A stretch of DNA of 64,000 nucleotides from Actinomycetales bacterium JB111 (GCA_900163555.1 FUHX01000004.1:1-64000), one strand, 5' to 3'. Positions 1-8,527 are shown, counted from the first letter of the stretch. The notes: generated by a model from the letters alone, not told the origin. Numbers and translations are program-made.

Positions 1-38
1 CCTCTCCCCTGACGCAGACCCCCACCCCCCTTTCCTGT

Positions 39-105
39 GAGGTAGGAACGGAGCGCCCGAGGTAGGAACGAAAAGTTCCTACCTCGGGCGCTCCGTTCCT
101 ACCTC
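39..105. repeat. 67-nt inverted-repeat element, family A copy 1
   Basis: Two 31-nt arms (39-69 and 75-105) are exact reverse complements around a 5-nt loop (GAAAA, 70-74). Each arm holds the word GAGGTAGGAAC twice, 20 bp apart, so the element carries four copies of the word, two in each orientation. The same layout recurs at 39211-39277 and 41158-41224. The element lies just downstream of the deaminase stop codon and could also act as its terminator. I do not recognise the family. The rest of 1-137 shows nothing else. Confidence 0.9.
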
Positions 106-137
106 GCCCAGAAGTTCGGGACGGGTGGTGATACCTC

Positions 138-1220
138 CTACGGGAGCTCGACGCGGCGGAGGTCCGCGCGCAGGACGTCCTTCTGCTCCTCCGGGAGCCA
201 GCTGGCCTCCACGCCGGCGAGAGCCATCGCGGCCAGCTGCTCGAGCCCGACACCGACCTGCTCGTGCAGGATGCGGTACTCGTTCAGCAGCGTCGTCGGG
301 AACATGCCCGGGTCGTCGCTCGCGGGGAAGACGTTGAGGCCAGCGTCGATCATCGCCCGGATGGAGGCGCGGCGCCACGGCCGCCAGGACCGCCTGGACG
401 TCGTCGAGACCACGGTGAACGCGACCTGCTCGTCCCGCATGCGCGCGACCACCGCGTCGTCCTCGAGCACGAAGTACCCGTGGTCGAGCCGCTCGCAGCC
501 GAGCACGTCCAGGCAGGTGACGGCGTTGACCGCGGCCGGCACGTGCTCGGAGGTGTGGGCCGTGCGCCGCAGACCGGCCTCCCCTGCCAGTCGGTAGGCG
601 TCGGCGAACCGCTCGGGCGGCCCGGAGTTCTCGAGGTTGTCCAGGCCGATGCCCACGAGGTACTCGTGCGGGTGGTCCACCACCGTGCGGATCCACTCCA
701 GCGCCTCCTCGCCGGTGCCGGAGCGGTCGATCGCGGCGAGCATGCGGGCGGTGATCCCGAAGTCCCGCTCCGCGAGCCGGATGCCCTCGGCGTAGGCCTC
801 GACCATCGACGTGAAGCCGAGGGCCGCGATCCGCGGCGGCGGGACGTCGATCGAGAACTCGACGTGGCGCGTCCCGGACAGGGTGTGCGCGTCCTCGAGG
901 GCCTCGTACACGATCCGCGTGAGGTCGTCCGGCCCGCGCAGCGCCTCGCGCACCCAGTTCGACGCCTGGAACAGCGAGTACGACGTCTCGGGCTCGTCGT
1001 CGCTGCGCCCCTGCGCCATCGGGATGCGCGTGGAGCGGTACAGCTCCGGGTCCGGCGGGCGGGAGTTGATGTCGGCGAAGATCCGCTCGGGATCGTCGGG
1101 CAGTGCCAGCCCCTCGCGCCGGGCGAGCTCGCCGAACGTCATCGGCCGCACCGTCCCCAGCAGGTGGCAGTGCAGGTCGACCTTCGGCAGATCCTTGAGG
1201 AAGCTCTCCGCGTCAGCCAC
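138..1220 (-). CDS. adenosine/adenine deaminase-family hydrolase
   Basis: This 360-aa protein belongs to the metal-dependent adenosine deaminase fold, which hydrolytically removes an amino group from purines or similar rings. Visible zinc and catalytic positions are H17 and H19 (VDLHCH), H222 and E225 (AHTSEH), H247 (ERLDHG) and D302/D303 (SDDPG). The usual HAGE motif reads HTSE, and RLDHG resembles the adenine deaminase form (RIDHG) more than the adenosine deaminase form (RIGHG). The stretch before SDDP, normally a CP-x-SN motif, reads STTSRRSWRPWRR. The GTG start overlaps the stop of the upstream binding-protein gene by 8 bp, so this is the last gene of an ABC-importer operon; the imported compound is probably its substrate. 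True substrate unknown. Confidence 0.85.
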   Translation of the reverse strand: MADAESFLKDLPKVDLHCHLLGTVRPMTFGELARREGLALPDDPERIFADINSRPPDPELYRSTRIPMAQGRSDDEPETSYSLFQASNWVREALRGPDDLTRIVYEALEDAHTLSGTRHVEFSIDVPPPRIAALGFTSMVEAYAEGIRLAERDFGITARMLAAIDRSGTGEEALEWIRTVVDHPHEYLVGIGLDNLENSGPPERFADAYRLAGEAGLRRTAHTSEHVPAAVNAVTCLDVLGCERLDHGYFVLEDDAVVARMRDEQVAFTVVSTTSRRSWRPWRRASIRAMIDAGLNVFPASDDPGMFPTTLLNEYRILHEQVGVGLEQLAAMALAGVEASWLPEEQKDVLRADLRRVELP

Positions 1221-2283
1221 CGACGACCTCGCGGGCGAAACGCTCGACCCACTCGTCGCGGTTCGGCGTGATCTCGGCCGGGTCGAGGGTCGTGTAGCCC
1301 GCGGCCTCCGGGTCGTCTGCGATGTCCCCGACGACGGCCGTCAGCTCCTCCGGCATCTCCACGTCCAGATTGACGGGCAGGTCGCCGACGAGCTCGGCCG
1401 AGGCCTGCTGCGCCTCGAGCGAGAGCAGGTAGTCGATGAACTGGTACGCGCCCTCGACGTTCGGCGCGCCGGTGGGCACCATGGCGCGGTTGGTGGCCAT
1501 GTAGCGGCCCTCGGCCGGCGGCGTCCATGCGACCGGCTCGCCGGAGGCGATGAGGTCGGTGGCGAAGCCGTTGAGCGCCGCGCCGGCGACGATCTCGCCC
1601 TGGGTGAGCAGGTTCGTCATCTCGGTGCTCGAGCTGTAGAACTGCAGGATGTTCGGCGACCACTCGGCGAGCGTCGAGAAGGCGGTGTCGACGTCGTAGG
1701 GGCCGGAGCCGTAGGCCTCGCCCACCCCGGAGACCGTGAGCTGACCCGCGGTGACCGCGATGTCCGGCAGCACGAGCCGCCCGCTGTTGGCCGTGTCCGC
1801 GAAGAGGTCCCAATCGGCGGCCTCCTCCTCGGAGAGCGCGTCCGTGTCGTACATGATCCCGTTGAGCTGGTAGCTGTACGCGGGGCCGGTGAACCCGTCC
1901 TCGACCGCGAACGGGGCGATCTGATCGAGGTTGGGGACGTCCTCGGCGGTGACCTCCTGGAAGAGGTCGTCCTCCTGCGCGATCGCCGCGTAGGTGTCGG
2001 AGATCAGCATGACGTCGACGCCGGAGTCGCCCTGGTCGAGCCGGAGCTGGGAGAGCCGGTCGGCGTTGGACCCGGTCTCGATCTCCACCTCGATGCCCGT
2101 CGCCTCGGTGAAGGGGTCGATGACCGCCTCGGTGAAGGGCTCCACGTTGAACGGGAACGTGCTGACGACGATCGTGTCGCCGTCGGCCTCGGAGTCGCCT
2201 CCGCCGCAGGCGGCGACGCCCGCCGAGGCGAGCACGAGGAGTGTCGAGGCCGCGACCACGCGGCGGGACCTGGGGTTTCTCAT
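1213..2283 (-). CDS. ABC transporter substrate-binding lipoprotein (PotD/spermidine-type)
   Basis: This 356-aa extracellular solute-binding protein starts with a lipoprotein signal: basic MRNPRSRR, a hydrophobic stretch and a lipobox ending at the Cys of GVAACGG. The mature part begins with TIVVSTFPF and has the type-2 periplasmic binding fold of the spermidine/putrescine and iron families. It would capture the ligand outside the membrane for the two permeases encoded upstream. The ATG at 2281-2283 is the right start because it begins the signal peptide; a GGAA-containing ribosome site precedes it. It follows the ATPase gene after 56 bp and overlaps the deaminase gene by 8 bp. The ligand cannot be read from the sequence, but the neighbouring deaminase suggests a purine-like or other aminated compound. 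Confidence 0.88.
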   Translation of the reverse strand: MRNPRSRRVVAASTLLVLASAGVAACGGGDSEADGDTIVVSTFPFNVEPFTEAVIDPFTEATGIEVEIETGSNADRLSQLRLDQGDSGVDVMLISDTYAAIAQEDDLFQEVTAEDVPNLDQIAPFAVEDGFTGPAYSYQLNGIMYDTDALSEEEAADWDLFADTANSGRLVLPDIAVTAGQLTVSGVGEAYGSGPYDVDTAFSTLAEWSPNILQFYSSSTEMTNLLTQGEIVAGAALNGFATDLIASGEPVAWTPPAEGRYMATNRAMVPTGAPNVEGAYQFIDYLLSLEAQQASAELVGDLPVNLDVEMPEELTAVVGDIADDPEAAGYTTLDPAEITPNRDEWVERFAREVVGG

Positions 2284-2339
2284 GTGCTGTTCCTTTCGGG
2301 TGCCGCGGATGCGGTCGGGGCGGGTCCGGACGGGCGGGG

Positions 2340-3362
2340 TCAGGCGGCGTCGGAGTCGATCTCCACGAGCTGGCTCTCGGGCAGGTGCACGCGCACCGGG
2401 TCTCCGGGGGACAGGTCGGGGGCGGAACCGGCGCGCAGGTCGGCCGTGACGGCCACCCGGTCCCCGGCCGGGTCGTCGCCCTCGACGCTGACGAGCACGT
2501 CCACGCCCCGGTAGGCGACGTCGCGCACGGTCCCCGCGATCTGGACGCCGGCCGACGGCGCGCCCGCGCCGGCGGCCTCGGCGTCGGCCGTCAACCCCAC
2601 GTGCTCGGGACGGATCGTGAGAAGGCGACCTCCGCCGTCGTGCAGGAAGTTCTCGTAGCCGAGGAACTCGGCGACGAAGCGGTTGGCAGGCGCCGGGAAG
2701 ACCTCGTGCGGCGAGCCGTGCTGCTGGATACGGCCGTCCTTCATGAGGACCATCTCGTCGCTCATCTCCAGGGCCTCGTCCTGGTCGTGGGTGACGAGGA
2801 CGACCGACAGCTGCGTCTCGGCCTGGATGCGGCGGATCTCGGCGCGCATCTGGATCCGCAGGCGGGCGTCGAGGTTGGACAGCGGCTCGTCGAGCAGGAG
2901 GAGCTCGGGGCCGATGGTGATCGCGCGCGCGAGGGCGACGCGCTGCTGCTGGCCGCCGGAGAGCTTCTTCGGCTTGCTGTCCGCGAGGTGCGCGAGGCCG
3001 ACGAGCTCGAGCGACTCCATCACCCGCCGCTTGCGCTCGGCGCCGCCCACGCGCCGGACCTTCAGCCCGTAGGCGACGTTCTCGGCGACGCTCATGTGCG
3101 GGAAGAGCGCGTAGGACTGGAAGACCATGCCGAGGTTGCGCTTCTCGGGCGGGGTCCGGGTGGCGTCCCTGCCGCTGATGAGGATCTGCCCCGACGTCGG
3201 GGCGAGGTACCCGGCGAGCATCCGCAGGCTCGTGGTCTTCCCGCACCCGCTCGGGCCGAGCAGGGTGGTCAGCTTCCCCTCAGGTATCGACAGGTCGATG
3301 GCGTCGACGGCGGTGAAGTCGCCGAACACCTGGCTCACGCCGACGAACTGGGCAGCGGTCAT
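2340..3362 (-). CDS. ABC transporter ATP-binding protein (PotA type)
   Basis: This 340-aa ATPase powers the importer encoded around it. The Walker A motif GPSGCGKT lies at residues 36-43, the Q-loop in VFQSYALF near 84, the signature LSGGQQQR near 137, Walker B LLLLDEP near 158 and the switch His in VTHDQDE near 193. The last ~90 residues form a TOBE-type regulatory domain (IRPEHVGL), typical of the PotA/CysA/MalK group. The ATG at 3360-3362 overlaps the preceding permease stop by four bases, showing translational coupling. The C-terminal domain in relatives regulates activity or binds ligand. Confidence 0.93.
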   Translation of the reverse strand: MTAAQFVGVSQVFGDFTAVDAIDLSIPEGKLTTLLGPSGCGKTTSLRMLAGYLAPTSGQILISGRDATRTPPEKRNLGMVFQSYALFPHMSVAENVAYGLKVRRVGGAERKRRVMESLELVGLAHLADSKPKKLSGGQQQRVALARAITIGPELLLLDEPLSNLDARLRIQMRAEIRRIQAETQLSVVLVTHDQDEALEMSDEMVLMKDGRIQQHGSPHEVFPAPANRFVAEFLGYENFLHDGGGRLLTIRPEHVGLTADAEAAGAGAPSAGVQIAGTVRDVAYRGVDVLVSVEGDDPAGDRVAVTADLRAGSAPDLSPGDPVRVHLPESQLVEIDSDAA

Positions 3363-4156
3363 CCGTTGATCCCTCCGAAGACCTTCGCGAACCCGAGGGT
3401 GCGCTCGGTGATGATGGCGATGAGCACGGTGCCCGCGAGGATGAGCACCGAGATCGCGGCGATGATCGGCGTGTAGTTCTGCTGGACGTAGTCGAGCATC
3501 ACGACGGGCAGGGTGCGGAAGTCCCGGCTCTGCAGCAGCAGGGACAGCGGCACGTTGTTGAACGAGGCGATGAAGCTGAGCAGCGCCGCGGAGATGATGC
3601 CGGGCCGCAGCAGCGGCAGCGTCACGGTGAAGAACGTGCGCACCGGGGAGGCGCCGAGCCCGCGGGCGGCCTCCTCGACCGACGGGTCCACGAGCGCGAG
3701 CGACGCCCCGGTCACCCGCACGGCGTACGGGAACATGAGGACGGTGTGCCCGAAGAGCAGCACCTCGAAGTTGTCCAGGCCGATGCCGACCATCAGCTGC
3801 TGGTACAGGGCGAGGCCGACGACGAGCTCGGGGACGATCAGCGGCGAGAGGAACAGCCCCTCGACGAGGCCCTTGCCCGGGAGGCGGCCCCGGTGGATCG
3901 CGAGGGTCACGGGCACGCCGAGGGCGAGCGCGATGACCGTCGCGAGGAGCGCGAGCTGCACGCTGGAGGCCAGCGAGGTCATGAACGGCTGGTAGCTCAG
4001 CGCCTCGGAGAACCAGCGCAGCGACCACCCGTCGGGCGGGAAGCGCAGGGTCCGGCCGGCGCTGAAGGCGGTGACGACCACGAACAGGATCGGCACGATC
4101 ATCACGATGTAGCCAAGCACCGCGAGGGCGGCGGCCACCGGGCGGCTGGTGCTCAT
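3359..4156 (-). CDS. ABC transporter permease (PotC type)
   Basis: This 265-aa inner-membrane permease has about six hydrophobic helices. The cytoplasmic EAA loop that docks on the ATPase is visible as EEAARGLGASPVRTFFTVTLP. It overlaps both neighbours by four bases (ATGA junctions), so the two permeases and the ATPase are coupled in one transcript. The length matches the PotC/PotI group. With the companion permease it forms the heterodimeric channel. Confidence 0.92.
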   Translation of the reverse strand: MSTSRPVAAALAVLGYIVMIVPILFVVVTAFSAGRTLRFPPDGWSLRWFSEALSYQPFMTSLASSVQLALLATVIALALGVPVTLAIHRGRLPGKGLVEGLFLSPLIVPELVVGLALYQQLMVGIGLDNFEVLLFGHTVLMFPYAVRVTGASLALVDPSVEEAARGLGASPVRTFFTVTLPLLRPGIISAALLSFIASFNNVPLSLLLQSRDFRTLPVVMLDYVQQNYTPIIAAISVLILAGTVLIAIITERTLGFAKVFGGING

Positions 4157-4980
4157 TCGATGGCCCCCTTGCGGCCGATGACGGCGGAGATCCCGGAGAT
4201 CGCGAACACGAGGACGGTCATGATCAGCGCGGTCGCGCTCGCGGCGGCCCAGTCGATGGTCGAGCTGGCGTAGGTGTACAGCTGAGTGGCGAGCACGCGT
4301 TCGCGGGAGCCGCCGAGCAGGTACGGGGTCGTGTACGCGGTGATGGACCCGGCGAACACGAGGACCGAGGCGACGACGACGCCGGGGAGCGACAGCGGGA
4401 GGACCACCGTCCAGAACGTGCGGATCCTGCCGGCACCCAGGCCGCGCGCGGCGTCGTCGAGGCCGGCGTCGACCTGCGCCACGGCCGAGTAGGAGGCGAC
4501 GACGGCGAGCGGCAGGAACAGCTGGGTCATGCCGAGCACGATCGCGAGCGGCGTGTAGAGGAGCTGGGGAGCCTCGTCGACGAGGCCGAGCCGCAGCAGG
4601 AGCTGCGGGACGGCCCCCTGGGAGCCGAGGACCACGAGCCAGCCGAAGGTCCGGACGACGGAGCTGAGCAGGAGCGGGAAGATCGCCAGCGCGAGCAGCA
4701 CCCCGGCCCATCTCGACGTCGACCGGGCGAGGAGGTGGGCGATCGGGAACCCGAGCAGCAGGCACAGGATCGTCGTGATGAGGCCCAGCCCGAGCGTGCG
4801 GCCGATGATCGCGAGGTCGTACGGGTCGGTGAGCATCTGCCCGAGCCGTGTGAGGACCTCGCCCGTGCCGACGTCGGGCGGCGCGAGCAGCATGGCGACC
4901 GACGGGACGAGGAACCCGACGAGAAGGACCACGAGGCCGGGCAGCAGGAGCATCGCCGTGGTGCTGCGGGTCTGGCGCAC
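4153..4980 (-). CDS. ABC transporter permease (PotB type)
   Basis: This 275-aa membrane permease is the first gene of the importer operon. The EAA loop is visible as DDAARGLGAGRIRTFWTVVLP, and about six membrane helices can be recognised. Longer readings of the frame exist, but the GTG at 4978-4980 is chosen because AAGGAGGAG stands six bases before it and the protein then begins MRQTRSTTAMLLLPGL, leading directly into the first helix. Reading further upstream would translate through the LacI operator and the promoter. The operon continues to the deaminase gene. Confidence 0.88.
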   Translation of the reverse strand: MRQTRSTTAMLLLPGLVVLLVGFLVPSVAMLLAPPDVGTGEVLTRLGQMLTDPYDLAIIGRTLGLGLITTILCLLLGFPIAHLLARSTSRWAGVLLALAIFPLLLSSVVRTFGWLVVLGSQGAVPQLLLRLGLVDEAPQLLYTPLAIVLGMTQLFLPLAVVASYSAVAQVDAGLDDAARGLGAGRIRTFWTVVLPLSLPGVVVASVLVFAGSITAYTTPYLLGGSRERVLATQLYTYASSTIDWAAASATALIMTVLVFAISGISAVIGRKGAIE

Positions 4981-5038
4981 GAGCAGCTCCTCCTTCGCGG
5001 GTGCGTCCGGGGCGGTCGACGACGCGTCACCGACCGTC

Positions 5039-5061
5039 TGCAACCGGTTCCACAACCGATT
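5039..5061. promoter_or_regulatory. LacI-type operator, tandem
   Basis: TGCAACCGGTTCCA (5039-5052) is a 14-bp near-perfect palindrome (12 of 14 positions) with the central CG typical of LacI-family sites. A second related core, AACCGATT (5054-5061), is centred 12 bp away. The site lies immediately downstream of the importer promoter and beside the divergent LacI gene, so it is the likely repressor target. Confidence 0.75.
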
Positions 5062-5070
5062 ACCGTGGGG

Positions 5071-5099
5071 ACAGTACAGACCGATCCGTCTCATGTCGA
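5071..5099 (-). promoter_or_regulatory. promoter of the ABC importer-deaminase operon
   Basis: Read on the minus strand, TCGACA (5094-5099) and TACTGT (5071-5076) are separated by 17 bp. Transcription would begin near 5063 and run straight into the operator, which fits repression by LacI. Confidence 0.6.
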
Positions 5100-5164
5100 T
5101 GCCGGCCCGGTCATCGGCCGCCCGCGGGCGAGAAGAATGTCCGACATCGAGGAAGGGGTGGCGC

Positions 5165-6169
5165 GTGACCACACTGAGCGACGTCGCGGCCCGCGCCGGG
5201 GTCTCCAAGGCGACGGCGTCGCGGGCCCTCAACCGGCCGGATCTCGTGGCTCCGGGGACCGTCGAGCGGGTGCGGGCGGCGGCCGCCGAGCTGCGGTTCG
5301 TCCCCAACCGGGGCGCGCAGCACCTGGCCCGCGGGCGGTCCGGCATCGTCTCCGTCGTCGTGCCGACACTGCAGAACTCCTTCTTCACACCGATCATCGC
5401 GGGCGCCCAGACCCGTGCCGAGTCCGCGGGCATCCACGTGACGGTGGCGGTCCACCCGCTCCAGGACGAGGCGGGCGCGGCCCGGTTCGAGCACCTCGCC
5501 GCCCAGGTCGACGGGCTGATCGTCGTTGCCCCCCGCGGCGACGACGAGCTGGTGCGCCGGGCGTGCGCGCTCAAGCCGGGCGTGCTGGTGGACCGCGAGA
5601 TCGAGGCCATGCCGTCCGTCTCCGCCGACACCGCCGGCGCGTTCGCCGCGCTCGTCGAGCGCCTCGCCGACGAGGGCCACGAGCGGGTCGCCTTCCTCAA
5701 CGGACCGGAGATGTCCTGGCAGAGCGGCCAGCGCACGGCCGCGGTCCAGGAGGCCGCCGCGCGGCTCGGCATCGAGGTCGTCGTCATCGGCCCCTCCCCC
5801 GCGACGTTCGCCGCGGGCGTGGCCCTCGCGGACGACGTCATCGCCACGGGCGCGACCGTCGCCCTGCCCTACGCCTCCGACCTCGGTCTCGGCCTGCTCT
5901 TCGAGCTCGTCTCACGCGGCCGGGCACGGTTCGGGGAGGCCGATGCGGCCCGGGCCGCCGGGTCGGACGAGCCCCCGACGACGAGGCACGCCATCGAGGT
6001 CGTCGGCGTCCCGGGTGCAGCCGCCGTCGACGTCGACGGCGAGGCGCTCGGCGAGGCGGCGATGGACCACCTGCTCACCATGCTCGGGGGTGGCACGCCG
6101 GGCAGCCCACAGGTCAGGCTGCCCGTGCCGGTCGCGGAGCAGTGGGCGGGTCCGCGCGGGAGGGCGTGA
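5165..6169 (+). CDS. LacI-family transcriptional regulator
   Basis: This 334-aa repressor has the N-terminal helix-turn-helix of the LacI family at residues 3-24 (LSDVAARAGVSKATASRALN), followed by the hinge and a periplasmic-binding-protein-like ligand domain (IVSVVVPTLQNSFF). The GTG at 5165 is chosen because GAGGAAGGGG precedes it and the helix-turn-helix begins at residue 3. It is divergent from the ABC importer operon, with the operator between them, so it most likely represses uptake and deamination until the inducer is present. The C-terminal part, rich in small residues near 240-290, is less typical of the family. Confidence 0.92.
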   Translation: MTTLSDVAARAGVSKATASRALNRPDLVAPGTVERVRAAAAELRFVPNRGAQHLARGRSGIVSVVVPTLQNSFFTPIIAGAQTRAESAGIHVTVAVHPLQDEAGAARFEHLAAQVDGLIVVAPRGDDELVRRACALKPGVLVDREIEAMPSVSADTAGAFAALVERLADEGHERVAFLNGPEMSWQSGQRTAAVQEAAARLGIEVVVIGPSPATFAAGVALADDVIATGATVALPYASDLGLGLLFELVSRGRARFGEADAARAAGSDEPPTTRHAIEVVGVPGAAAVDVDGEALGEAAMDHLLTMLGGGTPGSPQVRLPVPVAEQWAGPRGRA

Positions 6170-6232
6170 CCGAACCGTCAACCCGCGCTCGACCCGAGTG
6201 GGTTCAGCTGGTTGCGCCGACGCCGGGCCAAC

Positions 6233-6251
6233 CCCCGGGATCGCCCCGGGG
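6233..6251. terminator. GC hairpin between convergent genes
   Basis: CCCCGGG (6233-6239) and CCCGGGG (6245-6251) pair around a five-base loop. A second small hairpin (GACCC-GAGT-GGGTT) lies just upstream near 6191. They sit between the convergent LacI and methyltransferase genes and probably stop transcription from both sides. There is no T-tract. Confidence 0.5.
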
Positions 6252-6254
6252 ACC

Positions 6255-6929
6255 TCACATCCGCATCGCGAGCTCGCCCTTCGGTTTGTACTCGGACCCG
6301 CTGAGCAGCGTGACACTCCGGTACCCGCTGCCCTCGCCGCGCACGTGGTCGATGAACGACTCGTCGAGGTTCTCGTTGTAGATCAGCGCGCCGCTGCGCA
6401 GACGCGGCTCGATCACCCGCAGCACCTCGAGCGAGACGCTGGGCGCCCAGCCGTCGATGAGGGCAAGGTCGATCCCGTCCGGGACGCCGGCCAGGGTCTC
6501 CCGCGCGTCCCCGACGAGGAACTCCACGTGGTCCCCCAGGCCGGCCCGCTCGACGTTCTCGCGCGCCTGCTCCGCCTTGGCCGGCACGAGCTCGGCGGTA
6601 CGGACCACGCCCCCTCCGGCGTCGCGCACGGCGGCCGCGAGGTAGATGGTGGCGAAGCCGAGCGACGTCGCGAACTCGACGACGTTGCTCGCCCGCCCGT
6701 ACCGGGCCAGCAGGTAGAGCTGGTCACCCTGCTCGGGGCTGAGCGAGAAGCCGGTCGCCGCGTGCCGGTGCGGGTCCGCGTGCCAGGGGTACGTCTCCCA
6801 GTCGATGTGCCGCTCGCGTTCGTACAGCTCGTCGAGCACCGAGAGCACCGTCGGGTCCGTGATCATCCTGCTGGCATGGGCATCGCGAGGCATGCGGCCA
6901 TCCTCCCGCAGCGACGCATCTGTGGACAT
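6255..6929 (-). CDS. SAM-dependent O-methyltransferase, family 3-like
   Basis: This 224-aa protein has the class I methyltransferase fold. The S-adenosylmethionine site is seen in VVEFATSLGFATIYLAAAV (about residues 83-101), then an acidic residue in TAELVPAK and the GDARETL and LALIDG motifs that follow in the O-methyltransferase group (catechol/caffeoyl-CoA type). Substrate unknown. The first ATG (6929) is used; MPRDAH at residue 13 or MITDPT at residue 22 are equally possible starts. It stands alone, convergent with the LacI gene. Confidence 0.82.
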   Translation of the reverse strand: MSTDASLREDGRMPRDAHASRMITDPTVLSVLDELYERERHIDWETYPWHADPHRHAATGFSLSPEQGDQLYLLARYGRASNVVEFATSLGFATIYLAAAVRDAGGGVVRTAELVPAKAEQARENVERAGLGDHVEFLVGDARETLAGVPDGIDLALIDGWAPSVSLEVLRVIEPRLRSGALIYNENLDESFIDHVRGEGSGYRSVTLLSGSEYKPKGELAMRM

Positions 6930-7003
6930 TCGCCCCCGCCCCCGAACCGGTCGCCGACCCGGGCGGGTGCCCGGCGGGTCGCAGGCGGGAGGCGGCGGCC
7001 GGC

Positions 7004-8515
7004 TCAGGCGACTTCGAACGTGACCCGCCGCTCCACGACGTTCGCCTCGGCGAGCCGCACGGTCAGCTCGGCGCCGAGCTCCAGCCCGGACCCGTCGAGC
7101 CGGGCGCGGACGGGCGGCTCGACGATCTGGGTCTCACCCCGGTCGTCGTCCTCGTCGACGTCGACCACGACGCCCGAGAACTCCTCGTTCTCCCGCCCCT
7201 CGAGCACGAGCGCCTCCATCACGTTGATGGCGCCGGACTCGTACCGGCCCGCGCGCTGGCCACCGCGGCCCATGGTGCTCGGCAGATCGCCGAGCGCATC
7301 GGTCACCCAGGTCGGCACCGGCTCGTCCGCGCACAGCGCGAGGCAGGTCTCGAGCCCGTAGCGGTCCACGAGCCTGCGCAGCGGCGCGGTCACGTGCGCG
7401 TACTCGGCGGCGATGGCCGCATGGATGCGGCCCGACGTCCCGTTCTTCCCATTCTTGCCGTTCTTCCCCTCGCCCCCGGCGTTCACGCCCTCGTCCTCGG
7501 ACCCCGTGGCACCAAGAGCCAGGTACCCGGCACCCCGGAACAGGGTGGTGGCCTCGTTGAGAAAGGCCGCGCCCGCGGCGGTCGACGACGAGACGGAACG
7601 GACGAGATCCGGGTACGCGACGTCGTCGGGCCAGTCGATACCGAGCCCTCGGGCGGTGAGCTTCAGGCGGCGCAGGTCGCGCGGGTCGGCGTCGGGCAGG
7701 GTGCGGAGGATCCCGACGCCGGCGCTCGTCATCATCTCGGCCGCCGCCATGCCGGTGAGCAGGGAGATCTGCGCGTTGTGCCCCTCGATCGGCAGGCTCT
7801 CGCGCGCGCCGAGGACGTACCGGCCGTCCGGCCCCTTCTCGACCACCTGCTCGGGGAGGTCGAGCGAGACGGCGCCACGGGCGATCTCGAGCGCCTGCCT
7901 CAGGCTCCCGACCTCCACGAGCAGCGCGGGCATGTCGGACGGGACGTCCGGGCCGAGCCGCGCTCCGCCGTCGAGGGCGGCCTGCACCTGCTCGTAGGTG
8001 AGCTGCGCGCGGGACCTGACCATGGCGCGCGTGACGTTCGCCGACGTCATCTCGCCGGAGGAGTCGAGCCGCAGGTCCCACAGGCAGCTCGGGGTGACCT
8101 GGCCGGGCAGGAGGCTCGCAGCGCCGGCGGACAGGCTCTCGGGGTGCAGGGGGAAGGATCCGGTGGGGCCGTACACGGTGGTCGCCCGACGACGGACCTC
8201 CTGATCGAGCGGACCGCCCGGCCGCACGAACGTGCCCAGCGAGGCGATCGCGTAGCGCACGCGGAAGCCGTCGCCGTCGCGCGCGATGTGCAGGGCCTGG
8301 TCGAGGTCGCGGGCGCCGGGCGGGTCGATGGTGACGAGCGGCAGGTCGGTCTGGTCGTCGTCGGGCATGCTCGCGGCCGCGAGCGACTCCCCGACGTCGG
8401 CCAGCACCTCGGGGCTGAACGCCGTGGGCAGCTCGAGCTCGGCGGCGAGCTTCTCGAGCGCGATCGTCAGGTCGTCCGGGGCTGCGGTGTTGGCGCGGAT
8501 CTGGCGTCTGGGCAC
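7004..8515 (-). CDS. RNB-domain exoribonuclease
   Basis: This 503-aa protein is an RNase II/R-family 3'-5' exoribonuclease. The catalytic motif TIDPPGARDLDQAL at residues 63-75 carries the magnesium-binding Asp residues (D64, D70, D72). Further RNB signatures are YAIASLGTFV and the late block YAHVTAPLRRLVDRYG. The short form without N-terminal cold-shock domains is common in actinobacteria. Near residue 345 there is an odd KNGKNGKNG run. The GTG at 8513-8515 is chosen because the actinobacterial family begins with PRRQIR and because TACTGT stands exactly six bases before it, pointing to a leaderless mRNA; longer readings have no such support. Confidence 0.88.
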   Translation of the reverse strand: MPRRQIRANTAAPDDLTIALEKLAAELELPTAFSPEVLADVGESLAAASMPDDDQTDLPLVTIDPPGARDLDQALHIARDGDGFRVRYAIASLGTFVRPGGPLDQEVRRRATTVYGPTGSFPLHPESLSAGAASLLPGQVTPSCLWDLRLDSSGEMTSANVTRAMVRSRAQLTYEQVQAALDGGARLGPDVPSDMPALLVEVGSLRQALEIARGAVSLDLPEQVVEKGPDGRYVLGARESLPIEGHNAQISLLTGMAAAEMMTSAGVGILRTLPDADPRDLRRLKLTARGLGIDWPDDVAYPDLVRSVSSSTAAGAAFLNEATTLFRGAGYLALGATGSEDEGVNAGGEGKNGKNGKNGTSGRIHAAIAAEYAHVTAPLRRLVDRYGLETCLALCADEPVPTWVTDALGDLPSTMGRGGQRAGRYESGAINVMEALVLEGRENEEFSGVVVDVDEDDDRGETQIVEPPVRARLDGSGLELGAELTVRLAEANVVERRVTFEVA

Positions 8516-8521
8516 CCACGC

Positions 8522-8527
8522 ACAGTA
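8522..8527 (-). promoter_or_regulatory. -10 box of leaderless RNB gene
   Basis: TACTGT on the minus strand ends six bases before the GTG start and there is no ribosome binding site. No good -35 is visible. Confidence 0.55.

Noticed and set aside
4981-5094. N-terminal extension of the first permease starting at 5094
   Set aside because: It would translate through the operator and promoter; a GTG with AAGGAGGAG six bases upstream at 4980 is far better.
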